A stretch of 5,362 bases of DNA from Clostridia bacterium (GCA_017397205.1 JAFQJX010000086.1:1-5362), one strand, 5' to 3'. Shown: positions 1-5,362, counted from the first letter of the stretch. Notes: generated by a model not told the origin, from the sequence alone. Numbers and translations: made by a program.

Positions 1-248
1 AGGCGGGCAACCGCCGTCTTACGCTGTCCCAGCGTTTGGTCGGTCGCAAGCAGCTGCCTGTTGCAGTTGGAGAGGGCTATTTCGTCCCCATCCACGCAAA
101 CAAGATGCCCGACACCCGCGCGCACCAGCGCTTCAAACGCGTGACCGCCGACACCGCCAAGCCCGACCACCATGACCGTGGCACCCTGCAGGCAGGTCAG
201 GGCGTCCTCGCCAAGCAGGCGCGCCGTCCTGGAAAACCGCTCGTTCAT
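1..248 (-). CDS. tcdA: TcdA-like tRNA threonylcarbamoyladenosine dehydratase (ThiF/MoeB/HesA fold), N-terminal part
   Basis: Only the first 82 codons are inside the window; the gene runs off the left edge. The protein starts MNERFSRTARLLGEDALTCL, the usual opening of the TcdA (CsdL/YgdL) branch of the E1-like family. The Rossmann nucleotide-binding loop GLGGVG is at residues 29-34. Acidic residues D53 and D55 and the SNCNRQ motif (60-65) follow, as expected for ATP binding and adenylation. Known role of the family: ATP-dependent cyclisation of t6A to ct6A at position 37 of ANN-decoding tRNAs, in the cytoplasm. The ATG is preceded at 7 nt by AAAGGAGG (minus strand, 256-263), which fixes the start. 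It has its own promoter at 332-360, downstream of the pseudouridine synthase terminator. The C-terminal half, which would separate TcdA from MoeB or ThiF, is not visible, but the N-terminus favours TcdA. Confidence 0.85.
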   Translation of the reverse strand, partial: MNERFSRTARLLGEDALTCLQGATVMVVGLGGVGGHAFEALVRAGVGHLVCVDGDEIALSNCNRQLLATDQTLGQRKTAVAR

Positions 249-282
249 CCGGTTGCCTCCTTTCGTGCGCTGCGTATACGTA

Positions 283-305
283 CGGGCGGCGCGAGGGCAC
301 GCCCG
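283..305. repeat. GC-rich inverted repeat in the leader of the TcdA-like gene
   Basis: CGGGCG (283-288) and CGCCCG (300-305) form a 6-bp stem with an 11-nt spacer inside the predicted leader. There is no T run, so it is not a terminator. It may be simple leader structure. Flanking it are two copies of GTATACG (274-280 and 314-320) spaced 40 bp apart; the first lies in the palindrome CGTATACG. Any regulatory role is speculation. Confidence 0.3.
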
Positions 306-331
306 CATAAAATGTATACGAATAGGAGTTT

Positions 332-360
332 AGTATAACATAAAAAAATCCGTCTGTCCA
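332..360 (-). promoter_or_regulatory. SigA/sigma-70-type promoter for the TcdA-like gene
   Basis: Read on the minus strand, a -35 box TGGACA (355-360) is separated by exactly 17 nt from a -10 box TATACT (332-337). Each box is one mismatch from the consensus TTGACA/TATAAT, and the spacer carries a T7 run. The predicted start of transcription is near 325, giving an untranslated leader of roughly 75 nt before the ATG at 248. This is the most convincing promoter in the window, and it lies just downstream of the terminator at 401-435. Confidence 0.7.
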
Positions 361-384
361 CCCCAAAAGCGCAAGAAATGCAAT

Positions 385-405
385 TTTTTGTTGTGAGAAC
401 AAAAA
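385..405. repeat. A/T-rich inverted repeat next to the terminator
   Basis: TTTTTGTT (385-392) and AACAAAAA (398-405) are perfect 8-bp complements around a 5-nt loop GTGAG. The repeat shares bases 401-405 with the T tract of the terminator on the minus strand. It is probably a by-product of the T-rich tail, but it could form a second, weaker hairpin in the 3' end of the pseudouridine synthase transcript. Confidence 0.4.
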
Positions 406-435
406 GAGCTCCGAGAGGTCGACACCTCTCGGAGC
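401..435 (-). terminator. Rho-independent terminator of the pseudouridine synthase gene
   Basis: A perfect 12-bp stem, GCTCCGAGAGGT (408-419) with ACCTCTCGGAGC (424-435), closes on a 4-nt loop. On the minus strand it is followed by TC and five T residues (401-405). It begins about 30 nt after the stop codon at 465-467. It separates this transcript from the TcdA-like gene, whose promoter lies immediately downstream. Confidence 0.92.
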
Positions 436-464
436 ATGTGCTTTGCGGCAAAATCGGTTGTGCT

Positions 465-1130
465 TCAGGCAAGCTCCCGGGACGAAAAATAAGTCCAGGG
501 CAGCTCGGCAGGGGGTGGCGCAGAGAACGACAGCTGCTCCCCCGACACGGGATGCAAAAAGGCAAGCGAGTGCGCCCAAAGCCCGATGCTTCCCTTGATA
601 CGGCTTCCGTATTTGCCGTCTCCGTAAAGCGGCATGCCGTGCGTGGCAAACTGAACGCGTATCTGATGAAAGCGCCCCGTGTGAAGCAGCACGCGGTACA
701 GCGTCAGCTCCCCCACCTCGGTTTCCCTGCTCTCAAGCGGCGCAAAGGAAAGCGACGCCCGCTTGGCGCCCTTACGCTCTCCCTTTACGGGAAACGCCTT
801 TCCGAGGCGCCTGTCGTGAAAGAGGTAATCCACAAGCTCGCACGCCTCCTGCCGCATGGCGGAAACGGCAAGATATTCCTTGCGGAAATTGACGTGGCTT
901 GACACCGCGGAGCCAAGTGATGCAGCCGCCGCCTTGTTTCTTGCAAGGACGGTGACACCCCCGACACGCCTGTCCAGACGGTGCACGAGATATACCTCGC
1001 CGAAGCGCCCCTGCAGGTGAGATAGCAGGTCGGGCGCCCCCGACGGATCGGGCTGACTTGGCATACCGCACGGCTTGACCGCCACAAGAATAGCGGCGTC
1101 CTCATATAGAATTCTGACAGACTCGTTCAC
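465..1130 (-). CDS. RluA-family RNA pseudouridine synthase, small form without S4 domain
   Basis: The product isomerises specific uridines to pseudouridine in rRNA or tRNA; the target cannot be told from sequence. Counted from the GTG start (221 aa), motif I is VKPCGMPSQ (from residue 18). The catalytic motif HRLDR is at 50-54 with the essential Asp at 53. LHTGRFHQIRV is at 149-159, YGDGKYG at 169-175 and LWAHSLAFLHPVSG at 184-197. There is no N-terminal S4 domain, unlike RluC/RluD, so this is a minimal catalytic core. HRLDR is followed by RVGG rather than the common xTSG. Start choice: an ATG exists at 1137-1139, but it directly abuts the GGAG of the ribosome binding site with no spacer. The in-frame GTG three codons on (1128-1130) has a 9-nt spacing and is preferred. 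The gene ends in TGA and is followed by a strong terminator. Confidence 0.92.
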   Translation of the reverse strand: MNESVRILYEDAAILVAVKPCGMPSQPDPSGAPDLLSHLQGRFGEVYLVHRLDRRVGGVTVLARNKAAAASLGSAVSSHVNFRKEYLAVSAMRQEACELVDYLFHDRRLGKAFPVKGERKGAKRASLSFAPLESRETEVGELTLYRVLLHTGRFHQIRVQFATHGMPLYGDGKYGSRIKGSIGLWAHSLAFLHPVSGEQLSFSAPPPAELPWTYFSSRELA

Positions 1131-1139
1131 AGAACGCAT

Positions 1140-1147
1140 CTCCTTTT
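1140..1147 (-). promoter_or_regulatory. Ribosome binding site that decides the start of the pseudouridine synthase
   Basis: The minus strand reads AAAAGGAG here, with ATG following at zero spacing and GTG at 9 nt. Initiation at the ATG would place the start codon against the Shine-Dalgarno helix, so the GTG at 1128-1130 is the better start. The same bases form one arm of the 13-bp palindrome TTTTGTTACAAAA (1144-1156), which could be an operator or chance. Confidence 0.6.
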
Positions 1148-1245
1148 GTTACAAAAAATACCTTTGCTTCCGTTTCTTTTCTCGCCCTGCTCCGTTTGAA
1201 AAAAAGCAAGCATGCAAACACTACGAAAAAAGCTTGTGAGGGATT

Positions 1246-2085
1246 ATGAAAAAATTACTGTTGTTAATACTCACCCTTTCCCTGCTCCTCACCTGTTCCC
1301 CGATGGCATACACGGCGGGGGCAACCGGCGTGCAGCAGCCGAAGCATCTGCTCGTGCTGGGGGATTCCATTGCCGCCCATTTCGGTGTTGCGGACGGCGC
1401 GGGCTATGACACACACCTGACGCAGCTGCTTCAGGGGACGGGTGAGCGGTGGAATAGCACCAACTGGGGAGTATCGGGCTACACCAGCGAGGATTTGGTA
1501 ACGCACCTCTCGCGCAAGGCGGAGGAGGCAGACGGGCGCGCAACCCTCGAGGCGGCGGACCTCATTTGCATCAGCATCGGTGGCAATAACCTGCTGCGTC
1601 TGCTGGGGAGCCACGGGCTTGACTCGCTTGACGGAAACGGAGAGATTCCCTGGTCCAAGCTCGCACAGATTTTCACCGAGGGAAGCGACTCCGTCTGCAC
1701 GGAGCTCAAGGAGGACCTGGGCGCTATCATGCGCCTGATTCGGAAATACAACCCCGATGCGACGGTGCTCGTTCAGAATATCCACAACGTGGCACGGGAT
1801 TTTGAGGGAGGAATTTCCCTGTTTGGAAAGCCCCTTTCCGTTGCGGCTCTGGCGGACCGCTTTTTTGACCCGATTCTGAGGGTCATTGACGAGGGGGCGG
1901 CGGAATACGGCTACCACGTAGCCGACACCTACGGTGCCTTTTCAAGGAGCGCCGAGCGACCGCTTTTGCGGCGGGAGCTCATTCACCCGAACGAGGCGGG
2001 ACACCGCCTGATTGCAGGGGTGCTGTTTGACAAATACACCGAGGCGCGGCTTCCCATCACACAGAAATCAGAAGCAAATATATGA
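1246..2085 (+). CDS. Secreted SGNH/GDSL-family hydrolase (esterase/lipase-like)
   Basis: A 279-aa protein with a signal peptide: MKK, then a Leu-rich hydrophobic core (residues 4-16), with likely cleavage near AYTAGA (21-26). Cys17 is preceded by LLT, a poor lipobox, so a lipoprotein is unlikely. SGNH blocks are in order: block I LGDSIA with nucleophile Ser41, block II NWGVSGYTS with Gly75, block III ISIGGNN (110-115) with the oxyanion Asn, and block V ELIHPNEAGH with His247. The family cleaves ester bonds in lipids or acylated carbohydrates; the substrate here is unknown, and carbohydrate deacetylation is possible but unproven. The residue three before the His is Glu244 rather than the usual Asp of DxxH. 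The start is an ATG with a close, weak GAGG (1238-1241). The gene stands alone, divergent from the pseudouridine synthase. No clear promoter was found in 1141-1245; TTGAAA at 1196-1201 lacks a good -10 partner. Confidence 0.88.
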   Translation: MKKLLLLILTLSLLLTCSPMAYTAGATGVQQPKHLLVLGDSIAAHFGVADGAGYDTHLTQLLQGTGERWNSTNWGVSGYTSEDLVTHLSRKAEEADGRATLEAADLICISIGGNNLLRLLGSHGLDSLDGNGEIPWSKLAQIFTEGSDSVCTELKEDLGAIMRLIRKYNPDATVLVQNIHNVARDFEGGISLFGKPLSVAALADRFFDPILRVIDEGAAEYGYHVADTYGAFSRSAERPLLRRELIHPNEAGHRLIAGVLFDKYTEARLPITQKSEANI

Positions 2086-2086
2086 A

Positions 2087-2112
2087 AGAGGAGCCGCAAA
2101 AGCGGCTCCTCT
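2087..2112. terminator. Shared hairpin terminator between convergent genes
   Basis: AGAGGAGCCGC (2087-2097) pairs perfectly over 11 bp with GCGGCTCCTCT (2102-2112) around an AAAA loop. It starts one base after the stop of the SGNH hydrolase and ends five bases before the stop codon of the DUF975 gene on the other strand. The T tract is short on the minus strand (TTTC) and absent on the plus strand, so efficiency may be modest. Its position argues for bidirectional use. Confidence 0.75.
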
Positions 2113-2116
2113 CCGT

Positions 2117-2134
2117 GTTATACCACGGTATAAC
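2117..2134. repeat. 18-bp palindrome over the end of the DUF975 gene
   Basis: GTTATACC (2117-2124) and GGTATAAC (2127-2134) are perfect 8-bp inverted arms around AC. It covers the stop codon and the last codons of the DUF975 protein and adjoins the shared terminator. A competing pairing, CCGTG (2113-2117) with CACGG (2124-2128), is also possible. Both would add structure to the 3' ends of the convergent transcripts. No function can be assigned. Confidence 0.45.
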
Positions 2135-2729
2135 CCATTTCCTTTCTGCACAAATCCTCGTAGAAATTGGCACGGGAAAGCTCGCGATACGGCGCGACCC
2201 AAAGAGTGCCTATGCCGCAGCAAAGCCCACCCACAATGTACCAACCGATAAAGGAAAGGTCCAGGCAGAACAGGTCCCATTTATGCCCGTTCATGATACG
2301 GCGGGATTCCGTAATGCACTGATTTGCATCCAGCTCGGGGCGGTCAAGAGAAATGTAGTACACCATTGCGTAGGAGTAGCTCTTGACAATTCCGGGTATG
2401 AAAAACAGCAGGGTCCAAAGGGCAATATAAAGCGCATGCAACAGACCCAGCACCACGGTGCCGCCCAGTCGTCCGTTTTTGAATGACTCCGTCATATCCT
2501 CCAGATTGACGGGCGTTTCAGAGGCGCGGACACGCTTCAGAAACACGGCGGCGTAGCCCAGGCCAAGCGGACCCGCCACAATCAGGGCAAGAAAGCCGGT
2601 CATGGATGCGGCATTATAAATTGCGCTGTATACGATACCTGCCACCAGCAGCATCATCCACTTGTTGGTGAAGATACCGTTATCCATTTGTGCCCGCGCC
2701 ATTGCGCGGTATTCACTTGCTGTACGCAT
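2118..2729 (-). CDS. DUF975 family integral membrane protein
   Basis: A 203-aa protein of the DUF975 family, common in Clostridia and of unknown function. The N-terminus (MRTASEYRAMARAQM, then NKW at 22-24) matches the family opening of a short amphipathic stretch before the first membrane span. Hydrophobic segments lie at about 24-40, 45-66, 89-126 (broken by FFIPGIVKSYSY, a family hallmark) and 155-180. The signature ESRRIMNGHKWDLF (141-154), then LSFIGW (158-163) and GIGTLWVAPY (172-181), is diagnostic. The ATG has a strong double GGAGGAGG site just upstream (2733-2740). It is the last gene of the minus-strand operon, 17 nt after the beta-helix frame, and is followed by the shared terminator. 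Its link to glycan metabolism rests only on this position. Confidence 0.88.
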   Translation of the reverse strand: MRTASEYRAMARAQMDNGIFTNKWMMLLVAGIVYSAIYNAASMTGFLALIVAGPLGLGYAAVFLKRVRASETPVNLEDMTESFKNGRLGGTVVLGLLHALYIALWTLLFFIPGIVKSYSYAMVYYISLDRPELDANQCITESRRIMNGHKWDLFCLDLSFIGWYIVGGLCCGIGTLWVAPYRELSRANFYEDLCRKEMGYTVV

Positions 2730-2746
2730 AGTCCTCCTCCAAAGGG

Positions 2747-3595
2747 TTACTCTTCCCTTTTTCTTGTGCCGCGGTATGCAGGAATATAGTAGTAGTCAAC
2801 GAGGAAGGGAGGCATATCCTTTGCCTCAAGGCAACGGGTCAGGTGTCCCTGCGTCTCCTTGATTGCCACCTTAAACTGATGGTTGGGGCCACAGCCGCCC
2901 GTCCGCATAAAGACGAATACGTCGGAATCGGTATTCTCTACGCAGGGGGTGCCGTCATCCGTTGCAATGGTGCCGTCGCCGCAGAAAATCTCTGCGCGGC
3001 TGCCGCCGCGAATGGTAAAGCCCTTGCCGGAGGGACCCTCCGTTTTGAAGCCGTAAACCCAGAAATCCGTTCCTCTGTCAACGATACAGTTATCCAGACT
3101 TCTCTCGGGGTTGAACTGTCTTGCCCATACCTTCTGCCCGTCCGTAAAGGCGAAGCAGGGGGTGGTGCCGTAGCCACCGCCGCCAAAGACACCCATGGTG
3201 CTGGCAACGTTCTCCATATATACCTTGGAGCCGCCGACGGTGTTGAAGTAGAAGGCGCCCGTCTGCACGTGCACGTCGCTGACCGAAAGGTCACGCTTTG
3301 CACCGTGACGGATAAAGCGGACGTAGCCGTAGAACTTTTCAAAGACGAAGGCATCGTCCATAAACAGCATATCCTCGCTGTCCTCCGTGACGGCAAACAG
3401 ACCCTTGGTCTGGCTTTCACGAAGCTCCTCTCCGACCTCAAAATCACAGTACATGAAATTGATTGCCTTGACGGAGGCGGGAATGGAAATTTCGTCGGTG
3501 ACAAGGTAACGCCCCTCACCGAATACGATATATTCCTTGCCCGAATTCATTGCTGCCTGAATGGCGGCGGTGGAGTCCGTCTTTCCGTCTCCCAC
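2747..3595 (-). CDS. Second beta-helix (Pectate_lyase_3-type) domain, downstream part of a TAG-split protein
   Basis: If translated on its own, the first available start is the GTG at 3593-3595, giving 282 aa. That start is doubtful. Upstream in the same frame, 15 more sense codons run back to the TAG at 3641-3643 and read NGDESIVCEVDALGA, which completes the typical family opening VDALGAVGDGKTDSTAAIQ. The GTG would cut off the first strand, and the nearest GAGG is 17 nt away, too far for a ribosome binding site. A first-coil motif (IVFGEGRYLVTDEISIP, 23-39) follows. Further on are VWARQFNPE (156-164) and FKTEG (183-187), which resemble a conserved stretch recalled from GH28/GH55-related beta-helix proteins. 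The part is intact to its TAA stop. Best read as the C-terminal half of one protein with 3641-4768; the enzymatic activity is unknown. Confidence 0.75.
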   Translation of the reverse strand: MGDGKTDSTAAIQAAMNSGKEYIVFGEGRYLVTDEISIPASVKAINFMYCDFEVGEELRESQTKGLFAVTEDSEDMLFMDDAFVFEKFYGYVRFIRHGAKRDLSVSDVHVQTGAFYFNTVGGSKVYMENVASTMGVFGGGGYGTTPCFAFTDGQKVWARQFNPERSLDNCIVDRGTDFWVYGFKTEGPSGKGFTIRGGSRAEIFCGDGTIATDDGTPCVENTDSDVFVFMRTGGCGPNHQFKVAIKETQGHLTRCLEAKDMPPFLVDYYYIPAYRGTRKREE

Positions 3596-3640
3596 AGCAC
3601 CGAGGGCATCTACCTCGCAAACAATGCTCTCGTCGCCGTT

Positions 3641-3643
3641 CTA
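3641..3643 (-). other. In-frame amber (TAG) codon inside a continuous beta-helix reading frame
   Basis: The frames 3641-4768 and 2747-3595 are in the same phase. From the ATG at 4768 to the TAA at 2747-2749 the only interruption is this TAG, codon 376 of 673. Sense codons resume at once (AAC GGC GAC). It lies in an acidic, domain-linker-like stretch between PVEEQPEYE and NGDESIV. One base change from CAG, GAG or TGG would produce it. The other four stop codons seen in the window are TGA, TGA, TAA and TGA, plus TAA at the end of this frame, so TAG is used nowhere else here. Confidence 0.9.
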
Positions 3644-4768
3644 CTCATACTCGGGCTGCTCCTCCACGGGAATCTCAAAATACTCGCTGTGGAACAGGGT
3701 GTAATCCCGCGGCTTGTTGCAATATTCAGTGTCAATGGGCTGATTGCCGCGATATGCTACCTCGTAAAGGTTCATCACGTTAATCCAGAAGCCCTGCGTG
3801 GTAACGTGGCGCAGATATCCGTACGCACCGTACAGACGGATTGCGATGGGCTTTCCGCCCTTGCCAACGAAGGTGATCGAGGTATTCAAGACGGTCAGGG
3901 TTGCGTCTTCCGTTGCATTGATACCAATTCCCTTGGTTTTCAGGGTACAGTTCAGAAGGCCGATGATCGCGCCTTTTGCAAGCACACCCGTGGCGGCATT
4001 TTCAATGACCACGTTTTCAAGGGCGTTGCTATGCCCCTGGTTGATCGCGAGAATACCGTAGGTAAAGCCAACGATCCGGACGTTTCTTGTAATGTTGGTC
4101 TGCCCGTATTCATAGAAAATACCTGCGTAGCCGCGCAGCTGCTCGTCACCCGACAGTATTTCAACGTTCTCAATTCTGCCCGTGTTGCTGGAATGGAAGC
4201 GGATACCGATCGCACCGCTGTTGTTTTTACCCGTATTCAGGGTCATATCCTCAATGGAGTTCATCATGGATACGTTAGAGAAGTTGCCGCGGATGAAATC
4301 GAACATCGCCCGTCTTTCGCCGTAGCGGAAGGCGCGGCAATCGTCCTGCAGCTGCACCACCGTCTTACCAACGCCGTCACCCTTGAAGTGGATGAAGCGG
4401 TTGAGGTCGCTGGAGGGGCGGTCGCCTACCAGGTTTTTCAGGTTTTCAAAGGAGTAAGTAATGGTGTCGCTGATAAGATACGTACCTGCGGGCAAATACA
4501 GAATGCGTGCAGGGGGCGGGTCCTCCGGGAAAATGACCGTAGGAATCCCGTTCATTTTTCTGTTTTCAAAGCCGATACGGAAATTATCTCTTGGGTCCTC
4601 CAAAAGAATCGTTCGCATTCTCTGAACCGCCTCAATCTCACGGCGAAGCACGTCATCCAGTGCACGGCACAAAATTTCGGTACAGTCCACCTTGCCCGTA
4701 TTGTCCGCGCAGTAGGGCGGCTTGGTTACGTCAACAACAATATTGTTTCTCTGACTGCGATACAGCAT
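3641..4768 (-). CDS. Right-handed beta-helix protein (Pectate_lyase_3 / GH55-like), first domain, ends at in-frame TAG
   Basis: A 375-aa product up to the TAG; 673 codons if the TAG is ignored. The opening VVDVTKPPYCADNTGKVDCT (11-30) is the Pectate_lyase_3-type start, with DNTGKVDCT in place of the common GDGKTDDT. Next come a charged insertion (40-86) and the first-coil motif ILYLPAGTYLISDTI (89-103). Repeated beta-helix rungs rich in Gly, Asn, Ile and Val follow (SIEDMTLNTG, RIENVEIL, NITRNVRIVGFTYGI, ALENVVIENAATGV). The domain appears complete and ends in an acidic stretch. No signal peptide or membrane span is visible, so it is probably cytoplasmic. The family contains polysaccharide lyases, glycosidases of GH28/GH55 type and phage spikes; two beta-helices in tandem recall GH55 beta-1,3-glucanases, but no catalytic residue can be assigned. 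The ATG has AAAGGAG (4776-4782) at 7 nt, overlapping the stop codon of the GH3 gene, so the two are co-transcribed and possibly coupled. Confidence 0.82.
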   Translation of the reverse strand: MLYRSQRNNIVVDVTKPPYCADNTGKVDCTEILCRALDDVLRREIEAVQRMRTILLEDPRDNFRIGFENRKMNGIPTVIFPEDPPPARILYLPAGTYLISDTITYSFENLKNLVGDRPSSDLNRFIHFKGDGVGKTVVQLQDDCRAFRYGERRAMFDFIRGNFSNVSMMNSIEDMTLNTGKNNSGAIGIRFHSSNTGRIENVEILSGDEQLRGYAGIFYEYGQTNITRNVRIVGFTYGILAINQGHSNALENVVIENAATGVLAKGAIIGLLNCTLKTKGIGINATEDATLTVLNTSITFVGKGGKPIAIRLYGAYGYLRHVTTQGFWINVMNLYEVAYRGNQPIDTEYCNKPRDYTLFHSEYFEIPVEEQPEYE

Positions 4769-4781
4769 CCTTGCTCTCCTT

Positions 4782-5362
4782 TCAGCGATACAGCTTCAGG
4801 TCTTCCACCTTGAGGTTATCGGTGTTGGTGGTCATACGAATGACGTTCGTTCCTGCCACCAGCTCCAGATTCACCTGAGTGGTTTCCAACTCACCCTCGG
4901 TTGCCTTAATCATCACGAGGGCACCCTGGTGAGAGTTCACCATGTAGCGAATGGGAATCTGCGCAAGCGCGGCGCCGTCTGCTGCGTACTGAAAGGTCAG
5001 CACGTAGGTGCCTGCCTCGGCAACATCCACACGCCAGTTGCCGTTGCGTGCGATTTTATCAAGGGTAACGATGCACTCCATCTGAGTGACGTCCTTGGGT
5101 GCCTCTACCGCCTTGTTGCCGTTCACGAGGAAGCGCTCCATGGCGTGGGTGCGAAGCAGATAACGGCACAAATTCATGGCACATCTCTGAATCTCACCGC
5201 GGGTGAGGGTTCCGTTTTCCAGGGCGGCGGGTCCGTCGTCCTTGCGGGTTGCGGAGTCGGCGTCTACCATATATACGTCGTTCTGGGCACGAATCATCAG
5301 ACTCAGGAACAGCCGGTCGCTCTCCCCACCCTCTACGTTCATCTTTGCCCACCAGTCGGTCA
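4782..5362 (-). CDS. GH3 family beta-glycosidase, C-terminal part with beta-sandwich tail
   Basis: The last 192 residues; the gene enters from the right edge and the frame is open to it, so the internal ATG at 5340-5342 is not the start. The first visible residues, TDWWAKMN, match the (S/T)DW motif of GH3, whose Asp (codon 5355-5357) is the catalytic nucleophile in the family. MIRAQNDVYMV, then NGTLTRGEIQRCAMNLCRYLL, finish the TIM-barrel domain. The remaining ~115 residues, from about RFLVNG, look like an all-beta carbohydrate-binding module (WRVDVAEAGTYVLTFQYAA, then LVAGTNVIRM and VEDLKLYR), resembling CBM6-type folds. Since no alpha/beta second domain follows the nucleophile, that domain must lie upstream or be missing. 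This points to the reversed-order GH3 type known from Ruminococcus albus and Butyrivibrio. It probably cleaves terminal beta-linked glucose or similar sugars. It is the first visible gene of the operon, 13 nt before the beta-helix gene. Confidence 0.88.
   Translation of the reverse strand, partial: TDWWAKMNVEGGESDRLFLSLMIRAQNDVYMVDADSATRKDDGPAALENGTLTRGEIQRCAMNLCRYLLRTHAMERFLVNGNKAVEAPKDVTQMECIVTLDKIARNGNWRVDVAEAGTYVLTFQYAADGAALAQIPIRYMVNSHQGALVMIKATEGELETTQVNLELVAGTNVIRMTTNTDNLKVEDLKLYR

Noticed and set aside
378..902. A 174-codon plus-strand open frame opposite the pseudouridine synthase
   Set aside because: Arg/Lys/Gly-rich translation with no family features, and it runs through the terminator hairpin; the minus-strand gene explains the region.
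1141..1245. Divergent promoters between the pseudouridine synthase and the SGNH hydrolase
   Set aside because: Both genes need a promoter here or nearby, but candidate boxes (TTGAAA at 1196-1201 on plus, TATTTT near 1160 on minus) lack a fitting partner at 16-18 nt, so no site is called.
1252..1300. Lipoprotein signal at Cys17 of the SGNH hydrolase
   Set aside because: The residues before the Cys are L-L-T; Thr at -1 does not fit a lipobox, and a plain signal peptide cleavage site follows.
1264..1917. A 217-codon minus-strand open frame opposite the SGNH hydrolase
   Set aside because: No conserved motif, and all SGNH blocks and the signal peptide are on the plus strand.
3593..3640. Independent translation start for the second beta-helix part
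   Set aside because: No Shine-Dalgarno site at a workable distance from the GTG (nearest GAGG is 17 nt away), and the start would remove conserved residues of the domain. Kept only as a weak alternative.
2843..4813. A 656-codon open frame on the plus strand, opposite the beta-helix gene
   Set aside because: It is codon-aligned with the minus-strand frame, where plus-strand stops correspond to TTA, CTA and TCA codons that this gene happens to avoid. It has no recognisable domain, and the minus strand carries clear beta-helix motifs with a good ribosome binding site. Its length is a by-product, although it also crosses the TAG, which reads as CTA on this strand.

Overview
The window looks like chromosomal DNA from a GC-rich, low-motility-information stretch of a Bacillota genome, most likely an uncultured Clostridia/Oscillospirales-type gut or rumen bacterium. 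This is inference from the gene content (a DUF975 membrane protein, a GH3 enzyme with the barrel domain at its C-terminal end, a small S4-less RluA-type synthase) and from strong AGGAGG-type ribosome binding sites. No mobile element, CRISPR array, tRNA or rRNA was seen.

Left part (1-1140), all on the minus strand. An RluA-family pseudouridine synthase (465-1130) is followed by a textbook intrinsic terminator (401-435), a good sigma-70/SigA-type promoter (332-360) and the first 82 codons of a ThiF/MoeB-fold protein that fits TcdA, the tRNA t6A dehydratase. Both are RNA-modification genes but are transcriptionally separated.

Middle part (1141-2116). A secreted SGNH/GDSL hydrolase (1246-2085) lies alone on the plus strand, divergent from the pseudouridine synthase and convergent with the operon on its right. 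A single 11-bp hairpin (2087-2112) sits between the convergent stop codons and probably serves both sides.

Right part (2118-5362), one minus-strand operon read right to left. It holds the C-terminal 192 residues of a GH3 glycosidase with a beta-sandwich tail, a right-handed beta-helix (Pectate_lyase_3 type) protein, and a DUF975 membrane protein. The gaps are 13 and 17 nt. The likely theme is glycan breakdown inside the cell, because the beta-helix protein has no signal peptide.

The main oddity is that the beta-helix protein is one continuous 673-codon frame (2747-4768) broken by a single in-frame TAG at 3641-3643. The TAG falls in the linker between two complete beta-helix domains. No ribosome binding site serves the second half, and its conserved domain begins upstream of the first usable start codon. 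It is either a fresh nonsense mutation or sequence error, or a stop that is read through to give one- and two-domain products.
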